DNA from: SIRX01 sp965214475
Lineage (GTDB): Bacteria; Actinomycetota; Rubrobacteria; Rubrobacterales; Rubrobacteraceae
Assembly (NCBI GenBank): GCA_965214475.1
Contig: OZ243953.1
Coordinates: forward strand, 1,054,001-1,118,000
DNA length: 64,000 nt
Direction: 5' to 3'
Shown here: positions 1-9,658 of the stretch, piece by piece
Position numbering within the stretch: position 1 is the first letter of the stretch
Layout of the letters: every line of letters starts with the position of its first letter
Translations under genes and position numbers: made by a program
The notes under the pieces: generated by a model
Seen by the model: the letters and a program-made list of their open reading frames with translations, nothing else
The model's database searches: none
What the model was told of the DNA's origin: nothing

Positions 1-334
1 CTACAACGAAGACCGCGGGGTTTACCCCGCTGATGCCGAGTGCGAATAGCGCCGTCGAAAGCAGAACTCCCGCAAGAAACGTCCACAGCAGGCGGGCTTT
101 CAGCGGACGGGTCGGGAGGGCCATCGCCACACCCTCACATACCGAACGTGGTTCGTAGAAGCTTAGTGATCTCAGGCAGGAGTTGAGTTGTGTCTCGCGT
201 TTATACAGTTCGTGGCACTCGGGACACCGCTTCAGGTGAGACCAGACCTCCCTCTCCCGCTCGGGCGTGAGCGCCCGGTCGGCGAGTTCGAAGATTTCTT
301 CCGGTTCGCAGCCACAGTTTCCCGGCAAACTCAT
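1..334 (-). CDS. Anti-sigma factor, zinc-finger type (partial, runs off window start)
   Basis: The reading frame starts at an ATG whose first four bases overlap the stop of the sigma factor gene (ATGA, 331-334), so the two are probably translationally coupled. The N-terminus carries the HxxxCxxC zinc signature of anti-sigma domains (His33, Cys37, Cys40; HLKRCPEC). A hydrophobic stretch at about residues 80-100 looks like a single membrane span. Known for the family: the cytoplasmic zinc domain binds and inhibits the partner ECF sigma factor, and the C-terminal part senses outside the membrane. The C-terminus lies beyond position 1, so the sensor part cannot be described. Confidence 0.85.
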   Translation of the reverse strand, partial: MSLPGNCGCEPEEIFELADRALTPEREREVWSHLKRCPECHELYKRETQLNSCLRSLSFYEPRSVCEGVAMALPTRPLKARLLWTFLAGVLLSTALFALGISGVNPAVFVV

Positions 335-942
335 AAGGCTTCACCTTCGTCCTGCAATTTCTCGCCCAACATATTGCGGGCCCGGAAGAGCCGACTCTTT
401 ACCGCCGCAACCGTAACGTCGAGGACTTCCGCTATCTCTGCGTAGCTCATATCCTCAGTGTAACGCAGAATCAACGGTACACCGTATGTTTCCGGCAGGC
501 TCTCTATCGCCTCTTGTACGGCCCGCGCCCGGTCGGATTCCATGGCCGCCACTTCCGGTCCTCCAGCGGAACCGGAGTGTATTTCCTGATTGAACTCAAC
601 GATCTCCCGCCGACGACGCAGGGTATCCACCCCGAGGTTGTTCGCGATGGTGAGCAGCCAGGTTTTGAACCGGTACTCAGGATTGAAAGTCTCCAAACGA
701 TCGTAGGCGCGCAAGAAAGTCTCCTGCACCAGATCTTCGGCAGAGGTCTCGCGCCGGGCGTACGGATAGAGGACTTTCCCGACCAGCCGCTCGTAGCGAC
801 GGACCAACTCTTCGTAGGAACGCGTGTCGCCGGCGAGAGTGCGGTTCACGAGGTCATTGTCCTCAAGGCTCTCGCGCCTGAGGGGCAAACCCTGGATCCT
901 CTCTCGCCAGCGGCCAATGGTCACTGTGGGTGTGTACTCCAT
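331..942 (-). CDS. ECF-family RNA polymerase sigma factor
   Basis: A 203-residue sigma-70-like protein. Region 2 is visible at about residues 40-110 (ARRETSAEDLVQETFLRAYD, then FKTWLLTIANN), and region 4 at about 140-200 with helix-turn-helix text (MSYAEIAEVLDVTVAAVKSR). It lacks regions 1 and 3, as expected for the ECF group. The ATG at 942 has no strong ribosome site close by, so a slightly different start is possible. The gene overlaps the downstream anti-sigma factor by four bases, so the pair forms an operon. Such pairs usually respond to envelope or oxidative stress; the regulon here cannot be told from sequence. Confidence 0.92.
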   Translation of the reverse strand: MEYTPTVTIGRWRERIQGLPLRRESLEDNDLVNRTLAGDTRSYEELVRRYERLVGKVLYPYARRETSAEDLVQETFLRAYDRLETFNPEYRFKTWLLTIANNLGVDTLRRRREIVEFNQEIHSGSAGGPEVAAMESDRARAVQEAIESLPETYGVPLILRYTEDMSYAEIAEVLDVTVAAVKSRLFRARNMLGEKLQDEGEAL

Positions 943-1075
943 ATCTGAATACTTATACGCCCTCCACTAAAGAAAGTTTCCGCGAAAACGGCCTCTACGT
1001 CCAAAACTCGCGCCGGAGTCAAAATATTCCGGTACGAATAGTGCCCGGCCATCCGGCTACCTACCGAACTCACTG

Positions 1076-2794
1076 CTATGAGATCTGCCTATCTACCCCT
1101 TTTCTCTGTTTTCTCCAAATAGATACGAGCAACGCGAGCCCGCATACGAAGGCCGCTACCGCGTTGAATAGTCCTACGTCCCGGGCTCCCGGCTCACCAT
1201 CTACCTCCAATGTCTCTCCTACTGTCTCACCCGAGTACACCTTGACGAGCGGTACGCCGCCCTTTTCGTAGGCGTATAGTGGCTCCTTCTCCTCAAGCGC
1301 GAGCATTTGGTCCGTGTAGATGGATTGGCGGGGCAGAAAGAGGAAGTAAGAGTCTTCGCGAGGCTGCTGATCTCGGGTGTACTTCTCCGGCGCGATGGGT
1401 GCGAGATAAGCAGGTCGAAGGTCTGCGCGGAGATCCCCGACCCTGCGATACGTCTCCATCACGGCGTACGTCCCGGCTTGCACGTAGACAGTCGCCCCTT
1501 CGGGCGCGACTTCGTTGACGTACTCTACGGCCGGTTTGTAGGTGTCGGCCAGGTAAGTAGTCTCGAAACCCAGCGTACGGGCGCCGGGGATCAGGCCGAC
1601 TCCTTCGCCATAGTATTCGAGCGAGTTAGCCGTCCCGGTCCACAAGATACCCGGTAAGGCTAGAGCCACGTACACGGCGAGAATTACTCCAAGCCTCGGC
1701 CGCAGCCGGGTAGCCAGCCATCCGACGCCCACCCCGGCACAGATCGCCCACACGGCGAAAGCCGGCAGAAACTGACGCGGTCCCCCATAAACCGGAACCA
1801 ACCCGGACCCCGCCACCCCCGTGACGAACGCGAGATTCAGGATGATCCAACCGGCCACCGGGTTTCGAGCTTCTGTAAACAACCGGATCGCACCAACAAC
1901 TCCGGCGAGCGCCACGACCAGCGGCACAACAGCCACGAGCATGGCAACCGGATAGTGCCACGGGGCGCCGGCCCACCATTGCCCCAGGTAGAAAGTCAGA
2001 CGCTCGTCCTGAAGTCCCCCGGCCCAGGTAAGAAATTCCCACGTCCGCCCGACCGGGTCCCGCCAGAGCCACGGCCAAATGGCGAAGAACACCGCAGCCC
2101 CGATCCCGAAGCTCGCTAACAGCGGCAACATGGCTGCTTTTCCTCTCCTGTAGACCAGCGCCCAGGCCAGCGCTGCGGGAACGAGCGGAAACACCGTCAG
2201 CTTTGTGGCGAACGCCAGCCCCAGGAGTACGCCGGCCAGCAACGTTCGACCTCGCCCACCATAGACGACCACCTTGTACAACGCCAGCATCGCCAGCAGG
2301 TACATCGAGGCTGCCGCGCCGTCGAGCTGCCCCAGCCGGGCGAAACCGAAGAGAACCGGCACGAGTGGCAGGCTCAGGGCGACGCCCCAGGCCTCAGCCA
2401 ACCCGAATTCCCGGCGCATAAAGCGGAACGCGGCGTAGATGGAGACGAGGAAAAGTGTGTAAGAGCCAAGACGATAAGCGTCGCCGAGCGGACCCAAGTT
2501 CTCAGTTCCCAAAACGAGCGCGCCCAAGCCGGCAAAGAGCCCGGCCCAGAGCTTGAAGAATGGCGGGGCTTCGTGGCTCTGCTCCCAGTAGCGGTCTATA
2601 GAGGACCACCAGTCCGATGGTTCGGTGAAGACATGACCCACCCAGGAGAGGTAGGAATAGGAAGACGTAAAGTAGTTAGGTTCGTCCCAGGTGATCCCGA
2701 TCCGCCCAATGGTCAGCAGTCCGACAAGCCCCAGCGCCACGAGATACGCCGGGAACGCCCAGCCGATACCCTCCTGGTCTTTGCCTCGTTTCAC
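1076..2794 (-). CDS. Membrane glycosyltransferase, GT39/ArnT-like
   Basis: A 572-residue polytopic membrane protein with many hydrophobic segments. Early in the protein is the acidic loop ITWDEPNYF, the position where GT-C transferases of the dolichyl-phosphate-mannose mannosyltransferase group carry their catalytic acidic residue. An extracytoplasmic soluble part follows at about residues 440-530, and a final membrane segment lies near residue 550. Such enzymes move a sugar from a polyprenyl-phosphate donor onto protein, lipid or polysaccharide outside the membrane. The start is GTG with no clear ribosome site. The acceptor is unknown and there is no sugar-biosynthesis neighbour. Confidence 0.7.
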   Translation of the reverse strand: MKRGKDQEGIGWAFPAYLVALGLVGLLTIGRIGITWDEPNYFTSSYSYLSWVGHVFTEPSDWWSSIDRYWEQSHEAPPFFKLWAGLFAGLGALVLGTENLGPLGDAYRLGSYTLFLVSIYAAFRFMRREFGLAEAWGVALSLPLVPVLFGFARLGQLDGAAASMYLLAMLALYKVVVYGGRGRTLLAGVLLGLAFATKLTVFPLVPAALAWALVYRRGKAAMLPLLASFGIGAAVFFAIWPWLWRDPVGRTWEFLTWAGGLQDERLTFYLGQWWAGAPWHYPVAMLVAVVPLVVALAGVVGAIRLFTEARNPVAGWIILNLAFVTGVAGSGLVPVYGGPRQFLPAFAVWAICAGVGVGWLATRLRPRLGVILAVYVALALPGILWTGTANSLEYYGEGVGLIPGARTLGFETTYLADTYKPAVEYVNEVAPEGATVYVQAGTYAVMETYRRVGDLRADLRPAYLAPIAPEKYTRDQQPREDSYFLFLPRQSIYTDQMLALEEKEPLYAYEKGGVPLVKVYSGETVGETLEVDGEPGARDVGLFNAVAAFVCGLALLVSIWRKQRKGVDRQIS

Positions 2795-2888
2795 AGAACC
2801 ATTCTAATGCCGGGCGCGCACCGCGCCACAAAGCCGACCGATGCCCACCCGGGCAGAAAGAGAAAGGTTCAGCCTTTCCGCGCGTTGC

Positions 2889-3614
2889 TTAAATCGTTAG
2901 CTGGCCGTCCACGGAGAGTCCTGAAGGCCCGGCGTACTCGGAGAGGGAATTTCTATCCAGAATGACGATTTTGCGGCTCCGAACTTCTATGTAGCCGTCC
3001 CGCTGGAACTCGCTCATCACTTTAGAGACAGCCTCGCGGGTAGAGGCGATCATATTAGCGAGGTCCTGATGCGTCAGGCGTACGTCGAGTATGGTCCCGG
3101 TTCCGTTGCCCGTGCCGAAGCGATCAGCCAGGTTTATAAGAAGCGTCGCGAGCCGGGTCGCAACCTCCCGGTGCAGCAGGCTCTCTATAACCTCGTCGGA
3201 CTGCCGCAGCCTTTCGGAGAAAGAAGAGAAAAGCTTCAAGGCGAAATCCGGCCGGTTCTTTATAACCTGTTCTATGGCGTTTTTGTGGATACTCGCCACC
3301 CGCGCCTCGGTTACGGTCTCGGCGAAGACATCCTGCCAGCGGCCCTCGACCAGGCTGAGCTTGCCGAAGATACCGCCCTCCTTCAAGAGCGCGGTCGTCG
3401 CCTCTTTGTAATCACCATAGATCTTGTACAGTCGCACCGTGCCGGAGAGGAGAAAGTAGAGCTGGTCATCCGGGTCACCCGGAGTAAAGATTATGTCTTT
3501 GGGCCCGAACTTTCGTTCGGCGGCCCGCAGGCCCACTTCCTCAAAGTCTTCTACACCAAAACCGTCCGGTGCGCTGGTGGCGGCAAATCCCCCGGTGCTA
3601 TGAGTCGTAAACAT
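2889..3614 (-). CDS. Crp/Fnr-family transcriptional regulator
   Basis: A 241-residue protein. Residues about 35-150 form a cyclic-nucleotide-binding-like beta barrel (IIFTPGDPDDQLYFLLSG, then GKLSLVEGR). Residues about 165-230 form a winged helix with recognition text STREAVSKVMSEFQRDGYIE. There is no N-terminal cysteine cluster of the Fnr type, so an iron-sulfur sensor is unlikely. The gene stands alone between a membrane glycosyltransferase and a hypothetical gene, all on the minus strand with separate spacers. The ligand and targets are unknown. Confidence 0.88.
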   Translation of the reverse strand: MFTTHSTGGFAATSAPDGFGVEDFEEVGLRAAERKFGPKDIIFTPGDPDDQLYFLLSGTVRLYKIYGDYKEATTALLKEGGIFGKLSLVEGRWQDVFAETVTEARVASIHKNAIEQVIKNRPDFALKLFSSFSERLRQSDEVIESLLHREVATRLATLLINLADRFGTGNGTGTILDVRLTHQDLANMIASTREAVSKVMSEFQRDGYIEVRSRKIVILDRNSLSEYAGPSGLSVDGQLTI

Positions 3615-3768
3615 CTACTAGCCTTCCGCCTCTCTACTCAACGTGCATCTGCGAATTCCGGTAGAGCTCCTATCCGATTTCTTGTACGGATTATATCCGA
3701 GTATATGCTACTAATACTACCCGCTGTGTGAATCCTACAACCGGGAGGCGCCCAAACCCGGTAGGGGA

Positions 3769-4389
3769 TCAGGCCACTTTGTGGCGCCAATGTAACTCCA
3801 CACCCTTACGTTTCGCTACGAAGAGCAGATCATCCCGCAGCGCGTCTATGTCTTTGTCGTAAATAGTGACGAGGCAAAACTCGCTGTGGCGATAGGCCCA
3901 CACAAACGGCGCGAGATCCCCGGATACCCGCCGCTTCGAGGACATACCCCAAGCGTCGCACAACTCCAACTCCCGACCCACGAGGTCCAGTTCCAGGCGC
4001 CATCCCTCATCGGTCGGCACCTCGAAGTAGCCCCGAAGGCTACCCGAAGGCACCATGGTCTTGCCCAAGTCTTCGGCGAATGCTTTTTTGTGCTCCTCAA
4101 CCCCAACCAGGTAATCGGAGTCGTCCACGAGCCTTGGCGGGGCCGGAACGTAAGTACGCTGCTCCGTGACCCTCACGCCTTCGGGTGGGTAAAACCCAAC
4201 GAAGGGAACCGGCGAACGCCAAAGATGCTTTACGACCCCGAGCGTTACGTTACGCCGCCCCTCGGGATCCTCCACAGATTCCGCGAACCGTACGCCAGCC
4301 AACTGCATGTGACGCGGCTCCCAAGGCTGCGGCTCCCCTACGCTGCGTAGCTTGCGCCGACGCTTGCTTATCCGATCTACTCTTTCCAC
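3769..4389 (-). CDS. Hypothetical protein, 206 aa
   Basis: I do not recognise this family. The protein is soluble, starts with a very basic N-terminus (DRISKRRRKLR), and has no signal peptide or membrane segment. It contains charged beta-rich text and ends LHWRHKVA. The open frame is long, in the same orientation as its neighbours, and free of competing frames with better composition, so it is probably real. Confidence 0.55.
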   Translation of the reverse strand: MERVDRISKRRRKLRSVGEPQPWEPRHMQLAGVRFAESVEDPEGRRNVTLGVVKHLWRSPVPFVGFYPPEGVRVTEQRTYVPAPPRLVDDSDYLVGVEEHKKAFAEDLGKTMVPSGSLRGYFEVPTDEGWRLELDLVGRELELCDAWGMSSKRRVSGDLAPFVWAYRHSEFCLVTIYDKDIDALRDDLLFVAKRKGVELHWRHKVA

Positions 4390-4444
4390 AACACGAGCAT
4401 TTTAGCACCGAAAAGCGCCCTGTTAGCGTCCGTTTTCACCGGAC

Positions 4445-4475
4445 AAAAAGAAAAGGCGGGGCCTCATGCCCCGCC
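4445..4475 (-). terminator. Rho-independent terminator of the zinc peptidase gene
   Basis: On the minus strand an 8-bp perfect GC stem (GGCGGGGC with GCCCCGCC, 5-nt loop, 4455-4475) is followed by a T-rich run interrupted by one C. It lies just after the stop of the peptidase gene. Confidence 0.85.
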
Positions 4476-4498
4476 CGAGGTTTCTAGTTGTCCGGTTC

Positions 4499-5179
4499 TT
4501 ACTGGCGCGCTACGAGCAGCATGTACGCAAGCATCAGCAGGGATGTGAGAGCTGCCGCTATGTAGGTAAAGGCCGCCGCCGACAGCACCCGCTTGGTGCC
4601 GGAAGCCTCGCTGTGGGAGAGGATTCCGTAGCGTGTGAGCTGTCCGTAAGCCCGGGTAGAAGCGTTGACCTCTACCGGCAACGTCACCACGTGAAACGCC
4701 AGAATACCGGCGAAAGCGACCACGGCGAGTTGGATAAACAACTGCCCCACGCCACCGGTAGCACCCAAGATAATCCCCATAAAGAACAGCGGGAACCAGA
4801 GCTGCCCGGCAAAGTTCACAATCGGGAAGATCCCGGACCGCAGCTTCATCGGCATGTACCCGGTGTTGTCCTGTATCGCATGTCCGACTTCGTGGGCCGC
4901 GACGCTAATCGCCGCAATGGAGTTCTTATTGAAGTTGCCCTCCGAAAGCCGCACGACTTTCTTGCCCGGGTCATAGTGGTCGGTTAGCTGGCCGGCCACC
5001 GGCTCAACAGGAACGTCCGTGAGGCCGTTGCGGTCCAGAATCGAGCGGGCAACCTGGGCTCCCGTCATGCCGCTGTTACTCTGCTGCTTCGAGTACTTGG
5101 CGTACGAACTTTTCACCCACAGCGCCGCGATGCCAGAGATAACGGCCCCTAAGACCATCACTATTATGTATCCGAACAT
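4499..5179 (-). CDS. Membrane zinc metallopeptidase, YugP-like
   Basis: A 226-residue protein starting at the ATG at 5179, chosen because AAGGAGGAAG sits just upstream; a longer frame exists but has no ribosome site. Residues 96-100 are HEVGH, the zinc-binding signature of neutral zinc metallopeptidases (second His ligand in HExxH form, with Glu as base). A first membrane span lies at residues 1-22, and further spans after residue 125. This matches the YugP group of predicted membrane proteases, whose substrates are not known. It is followed by its own terminator. Confidence 0.85.
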   Translation of the reverse strand: MFGYIIVMVLGAVISGIAALWVKSSYAKYSKQQSNSGMTGAQVARSILDRNGLTDVPVEPVAGQLTDHYDPGKKVVRLSEGNFNKNSIAAISVAAHEVGHAIQDNTGYMPMKLRSGIFPIVNFAGQLWFPLFFMGIILGATGGVGQLFIQLAVVAFAGILAFHVVTLPVEVNASTRAYGQLTRYGILSHSEASGTKRVLSAAAFTYIAAALTSLLMLAYMLLVARQ

Positions 5180-5270
5180 TCTTCCTCCTTGAGAAAACTT
5201 CTGATCTTTGAACACTATTTTACTACACCCTTGTACGAAAATATCGGAGGTAAAGTTTCGTTTTTCCTAA

Positions 5271-5298
5271 AGAAAAGGGGCAGACCGGAGTCCGCCCC
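5271..5298 (-). terminator. Rho-independent terminator of acsA
   Basis: On the minus strand, a 9-bp stem with one mismatch (arms 5277-5285 and 5290-5298) is followed by TTTTCTTT. It lies about 50 bases after the acsA stop. Confidence 0.8.
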
Positions 5299-5345
5299 TC
5301 TCCGCGCAGCCCTTTCGAGCCGCTTTGTCGTTTTCTTTCCTGTTG

Positions 5346-7304
5346 CTAAGACATCTGCTCCTGGGTCTGTTGCTGGATGGTCTCGGCGACGGCGGGGTCG
5401 GCCAGGGTCGAGGTATCCCCGAGGTCTTCGTTCTGGGAGATGTTCTGCAGGAGGCGCCGCATGATCTTGCCCGAGTTGGTCTTGGGCAGGTCGGCTACGG
5501 CGAATACCCTATCTGGGCGGCTGATCTTACCCGACCTCTGGGAGACCGCGTCTATGAGCGCCTTCTCGTACTCCTCGTCGTACTTGTCCTCTTCCTCGCT
5601 GTGCAGGATCACGAACGCCACCGGCGCCTGGCCCTTATCCTCGTCGTCCCGGCCGATGACCGCCGCCTCGACAACGCCTTCATGCGCGACGAGCGCGTTC
5701 TCTATCTCGACGGTGGAGAGCCGGTGGCCGGAGACGTTTAGTACGTCGTCAATACGGCCGGTTATGGTGTAGTAGCCTTCTTCGTCGCGCTTGGCCCCAT
5801 CCTCGACGTAGTAGATCTCGTCGGATATAGCCGAGAAGTATTCGTCTTTGTACCGGTCAGGGCTCTTGTAGAGGTTTCTGAGCATTGAGGGCCAAGGCTT
5901 GTTTATGGTCAGCGCGCCACTGCCAGGCCCCTCAATGAACTCTTCTAGCTCCTCGTCCCACAGACCAGGAAAGATGCCGGGCAACGGGTGTGAGGCGCTA
6001 CCGGGCTTCATGGTCGTAATGCCAGGCAACCCGGAGATCATGATGCCGCCCGTCTCCGTCTGCCACCAGGTATCTACTATCGGACACCGCTCCTTGCCGA
6101 TGTTCTCGTAGTACCAGATCCAGGCGTCCGGGTTGATCGGCTCCCCCACCGATCCGAGAAGCCTCAGCGATGAAACGTCGTGCTTGTCTATCGGCTCGGA
6201 ACCCATCTTCCTCAAGGCCCTTATCGCCGTGGGCGCCGTATAGAAATGCGTAACCTTGAGGTCCTCCACGATCTGCCACAGGCGGTCGTTCTCGGGATAT
6301 GTTGGCGTACCCTCGTACTGCACCGTGGTCGTGCCGGCGAGTAGCGGCCCGTAGACTATGTAGGAGTGCCCGGTGACCCAGCCGATGTCCGCCGTGCACC
6401 AGAAGATGTCGTCTTCCTTGAGGTCCATGACCCATTTCATGGTCGCCAGCAGTTGGGTCAAATAGCCGCCGATGTGGTGCTCGATGCCCTTCGGCTTGCC
6501 GGTCGAGCCCGACGAATAGAGCACGTACAGCATGTCCTCGGCGTTCAACTCCTCGGCCGGGCACTCGTCGGAGGCGTTCTCTGTAAGCTCGTCCCAGTAA
6601 TGGTCGCGGCCTTCCTGCATCGGGACCTCGTCGCCGGTGCGCCGGACGACCACGACGTTCTCGATGCTGGGAGCGTCCTCGATGGCTTCGTCGGAGTTCT
6701 CTTTCAGGGGTGTCTTGCGGCCGCCGCGGGGCGGATTGTCTGCTGTAATCAGTACCTTAGCCTCGATGTCGTTGATGCGTTCGGTGAGCTGTCCTGGCTG
6801 GAAGGCACTAAACACTACCGAGTGCGGCGCACCGATCCTGGCGCAGGCGAGCATCGCTATCGGCAACTCCGGGACCATCGAGAGGTAGATCGCCACCCCG
6901 TCGCCCTTCCCTATGCCGAAATCTTTCAAGACATTGGCGAACTTGCTGACCTCGGTGAGTAGTTCGCTGTAGGTGTAGGTCTTCTGGGTGCCGGGCTCGT
7001 CACCGATCCAGACCAGGGCCTCTTTATCGCCGCGACCCTGCTCGATCTGGTAGTCCAGGCAGTTGTAGGCGGCGTTGATCTTCCCGCCGACGAACCACTC
7101 GGCGAATGGCGGCTCCCACTTGAGAGTCTGGTCCCAGTCCTTGAACCAGTGCAACTCCCTGGCCCACGAGGCCCAGTATTCCTCGAAGTCTTCCTCCGCC
7201 TTCTCGTAGACCGAAGGATCCGTCACGTTGGCCTGCTTGACGAACTCCTCCGGCGGTTCGTAAGTCTGTACTTCTTGGGTCCCCGGGTTTTGCTCTTCAC
7301 TCAT
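5346..7304 (-). CDS. acsA: Acetyl-CoA synthetase (AMP-forming)
   Basis: A 652-residue enzyme of normal family length that makes acetyl-CoA from acetate, ATP and CoA through acetyl-AMP. The start at 7304 is chosen over an upstream one because AGAGGAGAAG precedes it. Visible motifs are the phosphate loop YSSGSTGKPKG (about residues 263-273), DTWWQTETGG, the hinge/ATP motif GRIDDVLNVSGHR, and the C-terminal KTNSGKIMRR. The Lys of SGKIM is the residue that is reversibly acetylated in characterised enzymes. The gene is monocistronic with its own terminator. Confidence 0.96.
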   Translation of the reverse strand: MSEEQNPGTQEVQTYEPPEEFVKQANVTDPSVYEKAEEDFEEYWASWARELHWFKDWDQTLKWEPPFAEWFVGGKINAAYNCLDYQIEQGRGDKEALVWIGDEPGTQKTYTYSELLTEVSKFANVLKDFGIGKGDGVAIYLSMVPELPIAMLACARIGAPHSVVFSAFQPGQLTERINDIEAKVLITADNPPRGGRKTPLKENSDEAIEDAPSIENVVVVRRTGDEVPMQEGRDHYWDELTENASDECPAEELNAEDMLYVLYSSGSTGKPKGIEHHIGGYLTQLLATMKWVMDLKEDDIFWCTADIGWVTGHSYIVYGPLLAGTTTVQYEGTPTYPENDRLWQIVEDLKVTHFYTAPTAIRALRKMGSEPIDKHDVSSLRLLGSVGEPINPDAWIWYYENIGKERCPIVDTWWQTETGGIMISGLPGITTMKPGSASHPLPGIFPGLWDEELEEFIEGPGSGALTINKPWPSMLRNLYKSPDRYKDEYFSAISDEIYYVEDGAKRDEEGYYTITGRIDDVLNVSGHRLSTVEIENALVAHEGVVEAAVIGRDDEDKGQAPVAFVILHSEEEDKYDEEYEKALIDAVSQRSGKISRPDRVFAVADLPKTNSGKIMRRLLQNISQNEDLGDTSTLADPAVAETIQQQTQEQMS

Positions 7305-7646
7305 CGGAACATCTTCTCCTCTCCCCATTTTCATTGCTCTAACCCCAGGCATTCAAACCTGAACACGCTGGCTGGTTCTTGCCCGATTCTTTCTTGTTTA
7401 CTCGTTTTCAGACGATCACCCCTTACAGTAACCAACGCTCTCCACAAACGCTAAGATAGCTCTTGTTTGATCTTCGGTCAACTACCGCTACCCTATGAAA
7501 CCTGCCCGAAAAACCCTGGTTCACGAAACTTATGTTGTTCTAATTTTTCCCCGCTTTTAGGATTCCATTTCCAGGGTTTGTCCTGATTAGCACTTTGTTT
7601 GCAAATACTTCGTAATGTAAATTTTTTGTTAAACTTCGCCGCATCT

Positions 7647-9578
7647 ATGAGCCAAAATCCCGTCAGAGAGCGTATTATGGCCCTCCTGGACAAACTTCTG
7701 ATCCGGGAGAATTGGGTCTACCTTCTCAGCCTACTGCTCCCGCTAGTTCTCTACAACATCGTGCTGAAGTTTGTCCGCGTAGTTACCCAGCTCAGCCTCC
7801 CCGGTCCGCTAGGTTTTGTAGACCAGCTTCGCTCCGACGTACTCTTTAACCTAGGCTATGCACTGCTGTGGATCAGCGTTTTCGCTTTATTCCAGCGGGG
7901 ATTTTTGAGGTGGATCTCACTGGTCCTATTCCACATCTCGGCCCTGCTAGTGGTGGTGCTCACGACCGGCACCCACTTCTTCTACAAGACTACGGGCTCA
8001 ACGTTGGACTACAGCTTTATCATGTTGTCGCTTTCCTCTTTCGGCGAAACGTGGAAGATAATCAGTGCTGAGACTTCTGTGCTGCACTGGCTACTGCTAG
8101 CCTCCGTTTTCACGTACTTGATCGCCGGTCCCGCCATAGTGACCCGCGTTCTGGCTCGGCGGTGGCGTCTCCCGCTTCGCACCTCGGGAAGGCCCTGGAG
8201 AGCTTCAGTGATCGTATGTATGGTCGCGGTTCTGTTGGTGTCGCTTTCAGCGTTACCGAGTGCTACAGGTGCCAGCGATACTTTTTCCCGCGATACCCTG
8301 GTCAACATAGCCCTTTCGGAATTGAACAAGCCAGACTTAGAACGGCAGATCGAGCCAAATCTTATCGCCGGCACACCCCCAATAGATGCCTCTCTGGCAC
8401 AAACCCCCGAAACAAACAAACGAAACGTCGTAATGATCTTTCTGGAGTCAACGCGCGCCCGGTCCACCACACCATACAATGAGAACCTCAAGACTACGCC
8501 ATTTCTGGACAAACTGGCAGAAAAGAGCCTCGTGGCGGAGAATGCCTACACCGTCGTGCCGCACACTTCAAAGGCATTGGTTGCGGGCAACTGCGGCGTC
8601 TCTCCCCCACTAGACACAAAGAACACGGAGTCCGAACCGGACGCCGTTCCTGCTCAGTGTCTTCCGGATCTACTCGGGAAGCAGAATTATCGCAGCGCCT
8701 TTTTCCAATCCGCAACCGAAGAGTTCGAACGCCGAAGTCAGCTAGTGGAGAATTTCGGCTACGACGAATTTTTCCCGATCGAGGAGATGAGCACGGAAGG
8801 CTTTGAAGAGGCGAACTATTTCGGCTACGAGGACGACATAATGTTGGAACCAAGCGGACAGTGGTTGAAGAAGGACAAGGGGCAACCATTTCTGGCAACC
8901 TACCTCACCGTAACGCCCCACCACGACTACACCGTTCCCGAACGGTACGGGAATAAGCAGCTTGCCAAAAACGAGGAGCTAAACGACTATCTCAACACCG
9001 TGCGTTATCAGGACTTTTTCCTAAAGAACCTTTTTGATCAGTACAAAGAACTTGGCCTCTACGAAGATACGGTGTTCATGATTTTCGGCGACCACGGCGA
9101 AGGTTTCGGGGAGCACAGTTTGCGCCAGCACGATAACGTTATCTACAACGAGGGCCTCCGGGTACCATTTCTCATCCACGATCCCCGTCAGTCTGAGAAC
9201 GACAAGATAGAAACCCCGGTCAACCAACTCGACGTTGTTCCGACGGTCGCCGACTTGCTGAACTACGACATCGAAGGCGGCACGTATCCCGGAACTTCCG
9301 TATTGAAAACTCCCGAGGATCGCACACTCATGGCGAGTTGCTACCAGGAGAACCGCTGCCTGGCGAGCATAGAAGGTTCGAAAAAGTACATCTACTACTA
9401 CGGAAATAAAGAAGAAGAGTTCTACGACCTCGCGAAAGACCCTCGCGAGCGGGAGAACCTGGCAGACGAGCAGAGTCCTGAGAAGCTCAAAAAGCTTCGT
9501 TACGATCTTCTCTCCTGGCAAGCCCAGGTGGAAGCATCCTACGAGAAACGTCTCTATGGGAAAGGCTCGAAAGAGTAA
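7647..9578 (+). CDS. Membrane sulfatase/LTA-synthase-like phosphotransferase
   Basis: Four to five N-terminal membrane segments (to about residue 200) precede an extracytoplasmic alkaline-phosphatase-superfamily domain. Metal-site motifs are visible: NVVMIFLES at the domain start, a conserved Thr region (VVPHTSKALVAGNCG) where the nucleophile normally sits, and IFGDHGEGFGEHS near the C-terminus. This architecture is shared by lipoteichoic acid synthases, phosphoethanolamine transferases and membrane sulfatases; which one applies here is not clear. The start is uncertain: 7647 is used, while 7677 and an earlier TTG are alternatives, and none has a strong ribosome site. Confidence 0.75.
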   Translation: MSQNPVRERIMALLDKLLIRENWVYLLSLLLPLVLYNIVLKFVRVVTQLSLPGPLGFVDQLRSDVLFNLGYALLWISVFALFQRGFLRWISLVLFHISALLVVVLTTGTHFFYKTTGSTLDYSFIMLSLSSFGETWKIISAETSVLHWLLLASVFTYLIAGPAIVTRVLARRWRLPLRTSGRPWRASVIVCMVAVLLVSLSALPSATGASDTFSRDTLVNIALSELNKPDLERQIEPNLIAGTPPIDASLAQTPETNKRNVVMIFLESTRARSTTPYNENLKTTPFLDKLAEKSLVAENAYTVVPHTSKALVAGNCGVSPPLDTKNTESEPDAVPAQCLPDLLGKQNYRSAFFQSATEEFERRSQLVENFGYDEFFPIEEMSTEGFEEANYFGYEDDIMLEPSGQWLKKDKGQPFLATYLTVTPHHDYTVPERYGNKQLAKNEELNDYLNTVRYQDFFLKNLFDQYKELGLYEDTVFMIFGDHGEGFGEHSLRQHDNVIYNEGLRVPFLIHDPRQSENDKIETPVNQLDVVPTVADLLNYDIEGGTYPGTSVLKTPEDRTLMASCYQENRCLASIEGSKKYIYYYGNKEEEFYDLAKDPRERENLADEQSPEKLKKLRYDLLSWQAQVEASYEKRLYGKGSKE

Positions 9579-9658
9579 CGTCCGACTCCCTGGTCACGGG
9601 AGGATCAATCCCGTAGACTTTGGCCGATATCAGGCTGAAAGTTTACGAGGAGGATGCG